From Terriglobia bacterium (GTDB lineage Bacteria; Acidobacteriota; Terriglobia; Terriglobales; Acidobacteriaceae): DNA of 64,000 bases. Location of the stretch: assembly GCA_032252755.1 (NCBI GenBank), contig JAVUPY010000073.1, positions 60,507 through 124,506 of the forward strand, read 5' to 3'. Shown here piece after piece: positions 52,833 to 62,718 of the stretch. Made by a program: the position numbers and the translations under genes. The notes beneath the pieces are model-generated. The model worked only from the letters and a program-made list of their open reading frames with translations, did no database searches and was not told the DNA's origin. Each line of letters begins with the position of its first letter. Position 1 is the stretch's first letter.

Positions 52833-53612
52833 TCAGAGTTGGAATTGCAGGCGCAGGCCATCGTAGGCGAGCCGCACGCCGTCGGGCAGCGAAGCGTTTG
52901 TCTCGGCGTCGGGCAGGTCGTGGCAGATGTGCGTGAAGAAAGCGCGTTTAGGTTTGAGCTTTTCGACGATGCTGAGCGAATTCGCGACAGTGGAGTGCGT
53001 CGGGTGCGGCGTGTGGCGCAGGGCATCGAGGAAAAGAATGTCCAGATCTTGCAACTGAGACATCGAAGATTCGGGGATTGAGCTGAAATCGGTAATGTAG
53101 GCGGCATCTCCAAAACGGTAGGCAAGGATTTCGGCTTCGCCGTGAACTACCGGGATGGGTGCGAAGGTCTTTCCGAATAAATCGATGGGGCCACTGATAT
53201 CACGGAGTTCGACCTGGGCGATGCCGCCGAACTTGTAATCGTCCTGGAAGATGTACTTGAAGACGCTGCGCAGGACAGAGGCGGTCTTTTCGTTTGCGTA
53301 TAGCGGAATTTTCGGGCCGCCGGTGATACGCGGGAAACTGAGCGGGCGGAGATCGTCGAGACCGAGGATGTGATCGGCATGGCCGTGGGTGTAGAGCACG
53401 GCGTCAACGCGGGTGATGTGCTCGCGCAGGGCCTGCTCGCGGAAGTCTGGCGTAGTGTCGACGAGAATTTGATGACCGTCCCACTCGACCATGATGGATG
53501 GGCGGGTACGGCGGTCGTGGGGATCGGTGGAGCGGCAGACGCGGCAGGAGCAGCCAATGGTAGGCACTCCCATCGAGGTACCGCTTCCGAGCACGGTCAG
53601 AGTCGCATTCAT
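52833..53612 (-). CDS. MBL-fold metallo-hydrolase (PhnP-like)
   Basis: 259 residues from ATG 53612. The metal motif THGHADH (HxHxDH) and the start TVLGSGTSMGVPTIGCSCRVC are typical of PhnP/phosphodiesterase-like MBL enzymes; the CxCxxC near the N-terminus is the structural zinc site. Late His in THICHDLPDAE. Probably hydrolyses a cyclic phosphodiester; the physiological substrate is unknown. A longer TTG start (53654) is possible but adds no family residues. Confidence 0.92.
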   Translation of the reverse strand: MNATLTVLGSGTSMGVPTIGCSCRVCRSTDPHDRRTRPSIMVEWDGHQILVDTTPDFREQALREHITRVDAVLYTHGHADHILGLDDLRPLSFPRITGGPKIPLYANEKTASVLRSVFKYIFQDDYKFGGIAQVELRDISGPIDLFGKTFAPIPVVHGEAEILAYRFGDAAYITDFSSIPESSMSQLQDLDILFLDALRHTPHPTHSTVANSLSIVEKLKPKRAFFTHICHDLPDAETNASLPDGVRLAYDGLRLQFQL

Positions 53613-53685
53613 TGAAAGTCCCGAAAAAAGTTCAAGCTCCTGCGCATTTGCCAAGCGTGGCCGGACCGGGCCGGCGCTACGCGAG

Positions 53686-54330
53686 CTACTTCAGTCCGGC
53701 GTTTGGATCAACGGGGCCTTGCGGGGCACGGGCAAAGGCGTTCGTGACCTCGATGTAAGCCATGCGCAGTTCATACAGCACGTTCTGCATCAGGGTGTCT
53801 TCGGCGGCGGTGAGATTGCCCTTTGTCTTCTCAGCCAGAATGGATATGGTGTCGATCGTCTGGCGCGCGGCCATAATATCGGGGCGAGCCTGCATGCCCT
53901 GCTCCTGTACGAGGCCGAGTTGCATGAGCGCGGTCATGTAGAGCGAGGCGACGAATTTGTCGAAGGTCATCTCGAAATCGGAGGCCTTGCGGCCCGGGCT
54001 GCGTTGATCAAGTTCCTTCTGGATGCGCGCATCGATGTCGGCGGTCTGCGACTTGTAGGCCGCGGCCTGTTCGCGCTGCTCGTCGGCGGATGGGGAGAGG
54101 GGCTGATCATCAGCAGTGGGAGTATCCACAGCCGCTGACTGGGGCGAATGTTTGACACCAGAAGATTCCTGAGCGGTTTGTGAACGCGCATGCTCTGACT
54201 GGGGCAGAGGTGAGGCAGCGTCGCGAGTCTCTGCCGGAGATTCGTCGCTTGCCTCAGGACGGAGGTCGCCTTCGCTGGTAAATTTGCGACGATCGCTTAC
54301 AACAAAGTCGTTTTTCTTTTGTTCTGCCAT
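53686..54330 (-). CDS. DUF1844-domain protein
   Basis: 214 residues from ATG 54330. The N-terminal 110 residues are polar, low complexity and probably disordered (repeated Ser/Ala/Gln/Glu). The C-terminal part (about 125-205) is the helical DUF1844 domain (DFEMTFDKFVASLYMTALMQ, LGLVQEQGM, ARQTIDTISILAEKTKGNLT). The family is common in Acidobacteria and Deltaproteobacteria and its function is unknown. It lies 8 bases after the YgfZ stop; an alternative TTG (54342) overlaps that stop. Confidence 0.85.
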   Translation of the reverse strand: MAEQKKNDFVVSDRRKFTSEGDLRPEASDESPAETRDAASPLPQSEHARSQTAQESSGVKHSPQSAAVDTPTADDQPLSPSADEQREQAAAYKSQTADIDARIQKELDQRSPGRKASDFEMTFDKFVASLYMTALMQLGLVQEQGMQARPDIMAARQTIDTISILAEKTKGNLTAAEDTLMQNVLYELRMAYIEVTNAFARAPQGPVDPNAGLK

Positions 54331-54338
54331 AGACTGCG

Positions 54339-55400
54339 TCAATCCTTAACTGTAAATGGAAGCGCGCTTACGATGGCGCGTGCTTCGTTGATGCGAACTT
54401 CGGTTCCGGGGGTACTCGATTCGGTTCGGATGTAACCGAGTCCCAAAGTCTTCTTTGAGCCGCCCATGAGAATTTCCGCACTGCTGGTGATTTCCCCAAC
54501 CTTTTTGTCTCCGGCCATAATGGCGGTTTCGGGTGCAGGTGCGGGGCCTTCGACGATGAATCCTGCAAGGCCGCGGTGGAGCAGGGCGCGGGAACGGATG
54601 CGCTCGACGATTTCCTGTCCAAGATAGCAGCCTTTGGCGAAGTGCAAGGCGCGGTCCTGCCCGGTTTCCTGGGGGAGATAACGTTCCGTCATGTCGACGC
54701 CGTAGCGCGGAATTCCACGAAGGATACGGAGCCACTCGAGGGCTTCGTATCCGACCGGAGTTGCGCCTCCGGAGACCAACGCATCCCAGATGGCATTGGC
54801 GTGGCCGGGAGCGAACCAGATTTCGTAGCTCCCGCCGCGGTCTCCGAGGTCACGCGCGACGGAAATACCGATGTTGTGCCAGTCGAGATCGACGACTTCG
54901 CCCGGCCCGAGGTCTGGGACATTGAACCCGGCCTTGGCAAGCACGTCGCGGGAGTTTGGTCCGGCGATTCCGATGGAGGTGAGTTTGTCGCTTACGTCGG
55001 CAACTTCGACATCATCCATGATGATGTACTTGTCGAAGATGGCCACGAGCTTTTCGATTTGGTCGGCGTCGGTGATGACCAGGTAATACTCGCCGCGATT
55101 GTAGCTGGTGAGGTCCCCCTGGATTCGTCCCTGGGCGTTCAGAACCAGGTTGTAGTTGCCGTGGTTCGGTGGGAGGTCGCGCGTGTTGTTGGTGACCATG
55201 CCGTTGAGCCAGCGTTGGCGGTCGGAGCCGGCGAGGACTACCATGCCGCGCCAGCCGAGATCGAACACGCCAGCGGCGGTGCGCAGGGCCGCGAATTCCC
55301 GGGCGGGATCGCCGAACGAGGCGGCAGTTTCAGCGCCGCAGTACTGGCCCAAACGTCCGCCGAAAGATGCCAGCCGATCATGAAGAGGTGCGTTGGACAT
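54339..55400 (-). CDS. ygfZ: Folate-binding protein YgfZ (GcvT-like, Fe-S cluster maintenance)
   Basis: 353 residues from ATG 55400. Related to aminomethyltransferase but carrying the YgfZ signature KGCYLGQE with its conserved Cys, so its role should be tetrahydrofolate-dependent support of Fe-S enzymes rather than glycine cleavage. The frame extends 34 codons upstream through a Pro-rich stretch that is unlikely to be translated. Followed directly by the DUF1844 gene. Confidence 0.92.
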   Translation of the reverse strand: MSNAPLHDRLASFGGRLGQYCGAETAASFGDPAREFAALRTAAGVFDLGWRGMVVLAGSDRQRWLNGMVTNNTRDLPPNHGNYNLVLNAQGRIQGDLTSYNRGEYYLVITDADQIEKLVAIFDKYIIMDDVEVADVSDKLTSIGIAGPNSRDVLAKAGFNVPDLGPGEVVDLDWHNIGISVARDLGDRGGSYEIWFAPGHANAIWDALVSGGATPVGYEALEWLRILRGIPRYGVDMTERYLPQETGQDRALHFAKGCYLGQEIVERIRSRALLHRGLAGFIVEGPAPAPETAIMAGDKKVGEITSSAEILMGGSKKTLGLGYIRTESSTPGTEVRINEARAIVSALPFTVKD

Positions 55401-55677
55401 AGTCAAACATTTGATTATATCGAAATGCTGACTGGCGCTCGGGGCGTGTGGTGGGGTAGGATTTCGGGCCGGAACACAGAGCCCACGGACGTTCGGGAAC
55501 ACACAAAGCCCCGCGGGAACGTTCGAAAGGCATCACAGGGTGTAAATGCAACCGCAATGTCAAGCGCGAATCTATGTCTAAAGACACGATGGGCTTGATT
55601 TTCTGGGCGGTGGGGGTAATAAAGAGAAAGCCTGGAGTGAAACTTGCCGAATCCGGCAGACGCACTGAGAGGTGAAA

Positions 55678-56910
55678 ATGAGGAAGACAGCCTCGCGGGT
55701 TGATCGCTGGTTACTGCAGAGTGTACGCAAGATGCTGGGTCCCGCAGCGTTGGACCTAGTGCTGGATACGGGTGGAGAAGAGGCGTCGCCGGTGCGACAC
55801 CCGGTTGCGAGAATTCGTTTTGCCGATCGCAAAACGCTGCTGGATGTAGTGGCGCGTGGCGAGTTGGCGTTCGGGGACGCATTCAGCGACGGCAAGGTCA
55901 TCATTGAGGGCGACCTGCTGGCAGGACTCGAAGAGATCTATAACGCGCGTCGCGGCGTGAGGCCGGGCCTGCTGGCACGTTGGATCCTGTGGACGCAGCG
56001 AAATACTCTAAGCGGGTCGCGCAAACACATCCATCATCATTATGATCTGGGAAACGATTTCTACCGGCAATGGCTTGACTCCGAGATGCAGTACACCTGC
56101 GCGTATTTCCCCGAAGAGAACGCGTCGCTGGAGGCGGCACAGGTGGCAAAGATGGACCATGTGTGCCGGAAGATATGGTTGCAGCCGGGCGAGACCGTGG
56201 TGGAAGCCGGGTGCGGTTGGGGCGGACTGGCGCTGCACATGGCGCGCAACTACGGCGTGAGCGTGAGAGCGTACAACATATCGCACGAGCAGGTTGCGTT
56301 CGCACGAGAGCGTGCGCGGCGCGAAGGTCTCTCCAGCCAGGTTGAGTTTATTGAAGACGACTACCGGAATATCCGGGGCCGGTTCGACGCATTCATGTCC
56401 GTCGGAATGCTGGAGCATGTCGGACCCGAGCATTACAAAGAACTGGGCAGGATCATTCACCGGGCAATCGGCGATACTGGGCGAGGGCTGTTGCACTTCA
56501 TCGGTAGAAACTACGATCGGCCACTTAGCATCTGGATAAAGAAGCGGATCTTTCCGGGCGGGCACCCACCCACGTTGCGCAGCGTGATGGATATTTTCGA
56601 GCCGCAGGATCTCACCGTCCTGGATGTCGAAAACCTGCGTATGCACTATGCGAAGACGCTGGAGAACTGGCTGGAGCGGTTCGAGAATTCAGTTGATGAT
56701 GTGAAAAAACAATACAGCGCGCATTTTGCCCGAATGTGGCGGTTGTACCTGGCGGGGTCGATCGCGGGCTTCCGAACCGGGACCTTGCAACTTTTCCAGG
56801 TGGTGTTTGCGGCGCGTGAGTGCAAGACGATCCCGTGGAACCGGTCGTACCTGTACGAGGGATTGGAGCGGCGGGAATCGGACGAGCCATGGATTCGTGC
56901 GATATCGTGA
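55678..56910 (+). CDS. Cyclopropane-fatty-acyl-phospholipid synthase family methyltransferase
   Basis: About 410 residues. Transfers a methylene group from S-adenosylmethionine to unsaturated phospholipid chains. The SAM motif VVEAGCGWGGLALHMA, the upstream HHHYDLGNDFYRQWLD and EMQYTCAYF, and SVGMLEHVGPEHY are typical of CFA synthases. ATG 55678 has GAGAGG 5 bases upstream. The next gene, an FAD reductase, starts inside its last codons, pointing to a lipid-modification operon. Confidence 0.93.
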   Translation: MRKTASRVDRWLLQSVRKMLGPAALDLVLDTGGEEASPVRHPVARIRFADRKTLLDVVARGELAFGDAFSDGKVIIEGDLLAGLEEIYNARRGVRPGLLARWILWTQRNTLSGSRKHIHHHYDLGNDFYRQWLDSEMQYTCAYFPEENASLEAAQVAKMDHVCRKIWLQPGETVVEAGCGWGGLALHMARNYGVSVRAYNISHEQVAFARERARREGLSSQVEFIEDDYRNIRGRFDAFMSVGMLEHVGPEHYKELGRIIHRAIGDTGRGLLHFIGRNYDRPLSIWIKKRIFPGGHPPTLRSVMDIFEPQDLTVLDVENLRMHYAKTLENWLERFENSVDDVKKQYSAHFARMWRLYLAGSIAGFRTGTLQLFQVVFAARECKTIPWNRSYLYEGLERRESDEPWIRAIS

Positions 56911-58043
56911 TAGTCGGCGGCGGTCCTGCGGGGTCGTCGTGCGCGTGGGCGTTGCGAAACTCCGGGCTCGACGTGTTAATCGTCGACCGGGCGAAGTTTC
57001 CGAGAGATAAATTGTGCGGCGGATGGATCACGCCGTTGGTGGTCGAGGAACTTGAACTGGATATTGAGGACTACGCGCGTTTGCGCACTCTCCAGCCAAT
57101 CACTTCATTCAAAACGGGCGCCATTGGGCAGCGGGAGGTCTACGTTAACTGCGGCAAGGTCGTTAGCTACGGGATTCGGCGATGCGAGTTCGACGATTAC
57201 CTGCTGCGACGCTCGGGAGCGCGGTTGCGTGAGGACTTTTCCATTATCAGCATCGAACGGACGGCGGATGGGTGGCTGATCAATGATGAAATAAGGGCGC
57301 GGATGCTGGTGGGCGCGGGGGGGCACTTCTGTCCAGTCGCGCGATGGCTGGGAAATGGCGACGAGCCGCAGCCGGTAGTTGCGCGCGAGGTGGAATTCGA
57401 GATGACGCCGCGCGAGGCGGACGCGTGTACGGTCCGGGGGGTTACGCCGGAGCTTTACTTCTGCCGCGACCTGGCAGGGTACGGCTGGTTGTTTCGTAAA
57501 GGTAATTTCCTCAACATCGGGCTTGGACGGCTGGATCCGCATAAGCTGCCGGAGCACTTGAACCTATTTGCGGCGGCGATGGAGCGAGCGGGCAAGTTCA
57601 GGCTGGAGAGGCCGCGACGGTACTCGGGGCACGCGTACTTTCTTTTCGGGCACTCGAAAAGGAAGGTCGTCGAAGACGCGGTGTTGCTGATTGGGGATTC
57701 AGCGGGGTTGGCGTATCCGCAGAGTGGAGAGGGGATCCGGCCGGCGGTGGAGTCGGGATTGATGGCGGCAGAAGTAATCCGTGCGGCGCGAGGCGATTAC
57801 GGTAGACAAAAAGTTGACCGGTACGCGGTGATGCTGCGAGAAAGATTTGCGAGCGGGGGCGGCGGGGTTGAGCGTTGGGCAAAACGAGTTCCGCCGGTCT
57901 TACGCAACCTTGTTGGACGGCAATTGTTGAAGACAAATGGATTTGGGCGCGTCGTGGTGCAAGACTGGTTTTTGCATATGCGGGATGCGCCACTCGTCCC
58001 TCGCGGCCGAGAAGAGGTCTTGGCCGGGCCAAACGCACTTTGA
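56889..58043 (+). CDS. FAD-dependent oxidoreductase, geranylgeranyl reductase family
   Basis: 384 residues from ATG 56889, overlapping the methyltransferase gene by 22 bases. FAD motifs DIVIVGGGPAGSSCAWALRN, FPRDKLCGG and LIGDSAGLAYPQSGEGI are those of the GGR/digeranylgeranylglycerophospholipid reductase group, which reduce isoprenoid or other polyene chains. The pairing with a CFA-type enzyme suggests action on membrane lipids; the substrate is not established. Confidence 0.9.
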   Translation: MDSCDIVIVGGGPAGSSCAWALRNSGLDVLIVDRAKFPRDKLCGGWITPLVVEELELDIEDYARLRTLQPITSFKTGAIGQREVYVNCGKVVSYGIRRCEFDDYLLRRSGARLREDFSIISIERTADGWLINDEIRARMLVGAGGHFCPVARWLGNGDEPQPVVAREVEFEMTPREADACTVRGVTPELYFCRDLAGYGWLFRKGNFLNIGLGRLDPHKLPEHLNLFAAAMERAGKFRLERPRRYSGHAYFLFGHSKRKVVEDAVLLIGDSAGLAYPQSGEGIRPAVESGLMAAEVIRAARGDYGRQKVDRYAVMLRERFASGGGGVERWAKRVPPVLRNLVGRQLLKTNGFGRVVVQDWFLHMRDAPLVPRGREEVLAGPNAL

Positions 58044-58436
58044 AGCAGATTGGCGGGGTATGAGCTACCAATCCGTGAGTATCCGCTCTTGAATTGGATC
58101 ACTACGACGAAAGATGTAGATTCGAGTGCTGGTTTTGGTAGTGTCTTTCGTGCTACTAAAGAGCCAGTCTGTGAGAGCTGTAGACAGGTACAGCGCCGCC
58201 CGAACTCGGGGGAGGTTGGGCGGCGCGCTTTATCGCGGCGAAGCCACATGATTCGCCCTCTCCATTTCCTTCGACGAATCATCTAAATGGTCGCGCATTC
58301 GGCGCGCAATGGCATAGCGCGAACGCGCGCCTTGACCGAACTTTGAGCCCAGGGTTTGCATAGCCGGCTCGGTGGAGTACCGCGATTTGGAGGGTGCCGA
58401 CCGGAGGGCGCTGGTCGTGCGATAATTTCCGGCGCT
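58044..58436. other. Intergenic region with strong GC hairpin
   Basis: 393 bases. The main feature is GCGCCGCCC (58193-58201) pairing with GGGCGGCGC (58218-58226), followed by GCTTTAT, a likely terminator for the lipid operon. A minus-strand frame of 43 codons ends just before it at 58230 (ATG at 58360, product beginning MQTLGSKFGQ) but has no ribosome site, so it is not called. Promoter signals for the next gene are not obvious. Confidence 0.5.
58193..58226 (+). terminator. Hairpin terminator after the lipid operon
   Basis: 9-bp GC-rich perfect stem with a 16-base loop and a short T-rich tail. About 150 bases past the FAD reductase stop. Confidence 0.5.
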
Positions 58437-59372
58437 ATGAAACAGATCGTTTCCGTCATCAACTTGCTTTTGTTCTCTGTTCTGCTTTTTGCTCAAACTC
58501 AAAGCGCGGCGCAAGGTGGTCAGCAGGGTCCGCCGCAGCCAGAATTCGTGCGGCAGGCGAACCAGTTGGCGCGCGAGGGGAAACTCGCCGAAGCACTGAA
58601 GATATTTGAGGAGCACACAAATGTTCCGGCGGATGCGTTTGCGGCGAATGTCGGGGCGGGCAACGTGCTGGACCTGATGGATAAGGGTGATGAGGCGCGA
58701 AAGCACTTCGCGAAAGCGGTGGAGATTGCGCCGACGCCGCAACAGAAAGCCCAGGCGAATCGCGCGACGGCGATGTCGTGGGCGTTCGAAGGGAATTGCA
58801 AAAAGACACTCGACTACGAACAGAAAGTGCTCGAGTTTTATAAAAGCGAGCAGAACTATTACCAGCAGGGCGAAGTCGCCGATGAGGGCGCACGGGTGTG
58901 CATCGATAACGGCGACCTGAACGCTGCAGAAGAGTGGTACAAGATGGGTCACGATCTCGGATTGAAGGAGCCGAACATCAAGCCGGACCGTGTGGACCTG
59001 TGGAACTTCCGATGGGAGCACGCGCAGGCGCGGATTGCGGCGCGGCGAGGGAATAAAGCCGAGGCGGAGAAGCACGTTGCGGCGGCAAAGGCGATTCTCG
59101 ATAAGGGAACGAATCCGAACCAGGTTCAGTTTTTCCCGTATCTCGTCGGATATGTCGCGCTGTACACGGGGGACTACAAGACGGCGCTCGAGAATCTGCA
59201 GAAGGCCAATCAGAACGATCCATTCATTCAGTGCCTGATGGCGGAAACTTACGAGAAGCTTGGGCACAAAGAGAAGGCCACGGAACTGTACAAGAAGGCT
59301 GGGACGACTACCGCGCATAATCCGCCGGGAGCGTATGCGCATCGGGTGACAAAGGATCGGAAGATCGGATGA
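58437..59372 (+). CDS. Exported TPR-repeat protein
   Basis: About 311 residues from ATG 58437, with a signal peptide (MKQIVSVINLLLFSVLLFAQ). TPR-like helical pairs follow: NQLAREGKLAEALKIFEEHT, GDEARKHFAKAVEIAPTP, GDLNAAEEWYKMGHDLG, GDYKTALENLQKANQNDP and GHKEKATELYKKAG. Probably a periplasmic scaffold. A longer frame from 58356 reads through non-family sequence. No functional partner is evident; a metalloprotease gene lies 117 bases downstream under its own promoter. Confidence 0.82.
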   Translation: MKQIVSVINLLLFSVLLFAQTQSAAQGGQQGPPQPEFVRQANQLAREGKLAEALKIFEEHTNVPADAFAANVGAGNVLDLMDKGDEARKHFAKAVEIAPTPQQKAQANRATAMSWAFEGNCKKTLDYEQKVLEFYKSEQNYYQQGEVADEGARVCIDNGDLNAAEEWYKMGHDLGLKEPNIKPDRVDLWNFRWEHAQARIAARRGNKAEAEKHVAAAKAILDKGTNPNQVQFFPYLVGYVALYTGDYKTALENLQKANQNDPFIQCLMAETYEKLGHKEKATELYKKAGTTTAHNPPGAYAHRVTKDRKIG

Positions 59373-59454
59373 TCGCAAGAGGAACCGAAGAACCGGCGAC
59401 TCTCGCAGGGTTGGTCTCTCGGAATCCGCTTGTTCCTAATACTTAAAATCCCGG

Positions 59455-59460
59455 TATAAT
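59455..59460 (+). promoter_or_regulatory. -10 box of the metalloprotease promoter
   Basis: A perfect TATAAT 29 bases upstream of the TTG start. A TTGTTC at 59430-59435 is a possible -35 box but its spacer is 19 bases, so only the -10 is firm. Confidence 0.5.
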
Positions 59461-59489
59461 TCGTTACCTTTTTATCTTTGGAGTATTCG

Positions 59490-61970
59490 TTGAAAGAACT
59501 GTCGGTCCTGGTGTGTCTGTTGGCATTGATCCTTCCTTGCGCGAGCGTTGCGCAGAATTCAAATAGCAAAAACGAAGATAAGCCGCTGCCGAGTATTGCG
59601 GAGAAGACAAAGGACATGCAGAAGCGGCCGGGGTTCTTCCCGTTTTATTGGGACGAGCGGCACGGGAAGGTGTGGCTGGAGATCGACAATTTCAATACGG
59701 AGTTCCTGTTCCTGGATGGGCTTCCGGCGGGGGTAGGGTCGAACGACATCGGGCTAGATCGCGGGCAGTTTGGTGAGCCGCGTGTGGTGCGGTTCGAGCG
59801 CGTTGGGCCGAAGGTTCTGCTGGTGCAGATGAATTATGAGTATCGCGCCACCAGCAAGAATCCGGCGGAGCAGCGGGCAGTGGCGGATGCGTTCGCGAAA
59901 TCGGTGCTGACGGGCTTCGAGGTGGCGGCGCAGGAGAACGGGCACGTGCTGGTGGATGCGACGCCATTCTTTCTCAGCGATCCGCATGGGGTAATCGAGA
60001 CTCTGAAGCGGACCAAGCAGGGCACGTTCAAGATCGATGCGGCGCGGTCGGCCATTTACCTCGAAAACACGAAGAACTTTCCGCAAAACACAGAGGTTGA
60101 AAGCACTCTCACGTTCATCAGCGATGATCCCGGAAAACTGGTGCGCGAGGTTACGCCTGATCCGAACGCGGTGACGGTGCGGGAGCATTTCTCTTTTATT
60201 CAACTGCCGGATGGAAACTTCAAGCCGCGGGAGTTCGATCCGCGAGCGGGGTTCTTCGGAATCCAGTACATGGATTACAGCGCGCCCCCGGGAGAGCCGA
60301 TTGTGAAGCGGTACATCGCGCGGTGGCGGCTGGAGAAAAAGGACCCCACGGCCGCGGTGAGTGAACCGGTGAAGCCGATCGTCTATTACGTAGAATCGGG
60401 CGTCCCGGAGCCGATACGGTCGGCGCTCGTCGAGGGTGCGAGCTGGTGGAACCAGGCGTTCGAGGCGGCGGGGTTCAAGAACGCGTTCCAGGTGAAGGTG
60501 CTGCCGCCGGGTGTCGATCCGATGGATATCCGCTACAACGTGATCGAGTGGATTCACCGGTCGACGCGAGGCTGGGCTTATGGGAACCCTATTGTCGATC
60601 CGCGTACGGGAGAAATCATCAACGGGCACGTGTCGCTGGATTCGCTGCGCTGGCGGCAAGATTACAAGATTCTCGAAGGATTGTTGTCGCCATACAAGAA
60701 TGGACGGAAGGCCGATCCGCGAATACTGCAGACGGTGCTTGCGCGTATTCGGCAACTGGCGGCACATGAAACGGGGCATACGCTGGGGCTGATGCACAAC
60801 TACATTTCGAGCGCGCAGGGTCGGGCCTCTGTGATGGACTATCCGCATCCGCTGGTGAAGCTGGCGCAGGACGGATCGCTGGATTTGAGCGACGCCTATG
60901 CGACGGGGATCGGTGATTGGGACAAGGTCACTATTCAGTATGGGTATTCGGATTTTGCGCCGGGAACGAATGAGAAGGCAGCTTTAAACGGGATCATCGA
61001 TAAGGCGCGGGAACGAGGACTGACGTTCCTGACGGATCAGGACGCGAGGCCTCCCGGGAGCGCGCATCCGCAGGTGCATTTGTGGGACAACGGGAAGGAC
61101 CCGGTTAACGACCTGGATCGCGTGCTGGCGGTACGGGAGAACGCGCTGGAGCACTTCTCAGATGCAGCGATTCAGAACGGAACGCCGATGGGGCAGCTTT
61201 CGGACACGCTGGTGCCGATCTACTTCTATCACCGCTACCAGACGGTGGCTGCGACGAAGGTGATTGGGGGCGAGTATTACACGTACGCGGTACGCGGAGA
61301 TGGCCAGACGCCGACAGCACCGGTTCCAGCGACGGAACAGCGAGCGGCGCTGACGGAAGTTCTGAAGACGATTTCGCCGGAGACGTTGGATTTGCCGGAT
61401 CGGATTATTGCGATGTTGGCGCCGCATCCGGCGGGATATGAAGATCGGCGGGAGAGCTTCAAAGGACGGACAGGATTGACGTTTGATCCGCTCGGTGCGG
61501 CGGAAGCCGGCGCGCAAAGGACGATTTCGTTCTTGCTCGACCCGGAGCGAGCCGCGCGATTGGTTCAGCATCACGCGTATGACAAAGCGCAGTTGGGCTT
61601 GGGCGAGGTGCTGGATCGACTGATCGATGTGGCGTGGAAGTCGCCTGCGAAGAATTCACGCGAGGCGGCGATTCAAAGAACGGTCGCCGACGTAGCACTC
61701 GCGCAGATGATTACGCTGGCGGATGACCAGAAGACGTCGGCAGAAGCTCGGGCGATGGTGCGGCTGAAGCTCCAAGAACTGCGCGAGTGGGCTGCGAGTC
61801 AGAAGGCTGCGAGCGAATCCGAGAGAGCCCATCTAATGATGACCGCCGAGCAGATCAGGAACTTCGAGGAGAGGCCGGGACGCGAGATGCAGCCGACGAA
61901 GCCGCTGACACCGCCGCCGGGAATGCCGATCGGAAGTGAGGACGATTTCGAAGCGCCCGAAATCAGATAA
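59490..61970 (+). CDS. Exported zinc-dependent metalloprotease, DUF5117 type
   Basis: About 826 residues. TTG 59490 is chosen because GGAG lies 6 bases upstream and the product then begins with a signal peptide (KELSVLVCLLALILPCASV). The zinc site is HETGHTLGLMHN, a metzincin-like HExxHxxGxxH, with a downstream Met-turn candidate in ASVMDYPHP. The upstream DUF5117-like region and the C-terminal helical region give the full length expected of the family. A periplasmic or surface protease. It converges on the next gene with an 8-base overlap. Confidence 0.9.
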   Translation: MKELSVLVCLLALILPCASVAQNSNSKNEDKPLPSIAEKTKDMQKRPGFFPFYWDERHGKVWLEIDNFNTEFLFLDGLPAGVGSNDIGLDRGQFGEPRVVRFERVGPKVLLVQMNYEYRATSKNPAEQRAVADAFAKSVLTGFEVAAQENGHVLVDATPFFLSDPHGVIETLKRTKQGTFKIDAARSAIYLENTKNFPQNTEVESTLTFISDDPGKLVREVTPDPNAVTVREHFSFIQLPDGNFKPREFDPRAGFFGIQYMDYSAPPGEPIVKRYIARWRLEKKDPTAAVSEPVKPIVYYVESGVPEPIRSALVEGASWWNQAFEAAGFKNAFQVKVLPPGVDPMDIRYNVIEWIHRSTRGWAYGNPIVDPRTGEIINGHVSLDSLRWRQDYKILEGLLSPYKNGRKADPRILQTVLARIRQLAAHETGHTLGLMHNYISSAQGRASVMDYPHPLVKLAQDGSLDLSDAYATGIGDWDKVTIQYGYSDFAPGTNEKAALNGIIDKARERGLTFLTDQDARPPGSAHPQVHLWDNGKDPVNDLDRVLAVRENALEHFSDAAIQNGTPMGQLSDTLVPIYFYHRYQTVAATKVIGGEYYTYAVRGDGQTPTAPVPATEQRAALTEVLKTISPETLDLPDRIIAMLAPHPAGYEDRRESFKGRTGLTFDPLGAAEAGAQRTISFLLDPERAARLVQHHAYDKAQLGLGEVLDRLIDVAWKSPAKNSREAAIQRTVADVALAQMITLADDQKTSAEARAMVRLKLQELREWAASQKAASESERAHLMMTAEQIRNFEERPGREMQPTKPLTPPPGMPIGSEDDFEAPEIR

Positions 61971-62718
61971 TGCGGTGGGCCGCGTGCTGGACCCAGGCGG
62001 CGAAAGAGATCCAGGTAGCGGTGTGGCTCAGAGGCGCGCGAGCTTGCTGGATGAAGATGAGGAACAGGCTTGCATAGACGGTGGCGCGACTAATTTTTCG
62101 GTTGGACCAGTAATCGTATGCGACCAGCAGCACAAGGAAGCTATTCGAAATCAGCGCCAAGACTGGGTTGTTCCCTTTTAGAGAGCCCGCGGCCATGCGG
62201 GCGATTGCCGGTAGCACTAGAGCCGCGTTAGCCACGTAGATGAGCCGTTTGTGAGTGGCTGGGATGCGGCGGTAGCGAAACGCGAAAGCCATCAGGATGG
62301 CAAAGGCGAGGATTTCCGTGACTGGAATGATGTAGAAGACCTTGGGATCCCGGCCCGCTGGACCAAGTTTTCGCACTAGCGAATCTGTCGCAGCGAGCAG
62401 CCCGAGCACAATCATGACGCCGGCGTAGAGAAAGGCGACAATTCCGAGCCGACGATGAAGGTCGACCCTGCCAAGCGAAACCAAAGAAAGTTGAGCGATG
62501 AAAAGGAGAAGCCATCCTGAGAAAACCGCTCCGTGAATATGGATGATCAAGCTCGGCAACGGCGCGTGAAATACTCCCGCGAGGTAGTAAGTACGAGCGA
62601 AGCCGGCCAGGACGGTGACCACCATGAGAATGGCGGTGCCGGCGAAGAACTGATGGTCGTAGCGACGCCCTGGAAGGGAATGGATTACGGGAGGAACATT
62701 TGCAGCAGTCGTGGCCAT
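61963..62718 (-). CDS. Seven-helix membrane protein with conserved histidines
   Basis: 251 residues with about seven hydrophobic segments. Conserved-looking His positions lie at helix ends (LIIHIHGAVFSGWLLLF, DLHRRLG, ATHKRLIY), reminiscent of DUF2306/cytochrome-b561-like membrane proteins, so haem binding is possible but not shown. Its 3' end overlaps the convergent metalloprotease gene. No clear operon partner. Confidence 0.75.
   Translation of the reverse strand: MATTAANVPPVIHSLPGRRYDHQFFAGTAILMVVTVLAGFARTYYLAGVFHAPLPSLIIHIHGAVFSGWLLLFIAQLSLVSLGRVDLHRRLGIVAFLYAGVMIVLGLLAATDSLVRKLGPAGRDPKVFYIIPVTEILAFAILMAFAFRYRRIPATHKRLIYVANAALVLPAIARMAAGSLKGNNPVLALISNSFLVLLVAYDYWSNRKISRATVYASLFLIFIQQARAPLSHTATWISFAAWVQHAAHRII

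Noticed and set aside
58230..59378. Long minus-strand frame (382 codons) opposite the TPR gene
   Set aside because: It is antisense to a gene with signal peptide and TPR repeats, its composition is Arg/Leu-rich, and no family is recognisable. It is a shadow of high-GC codon use.
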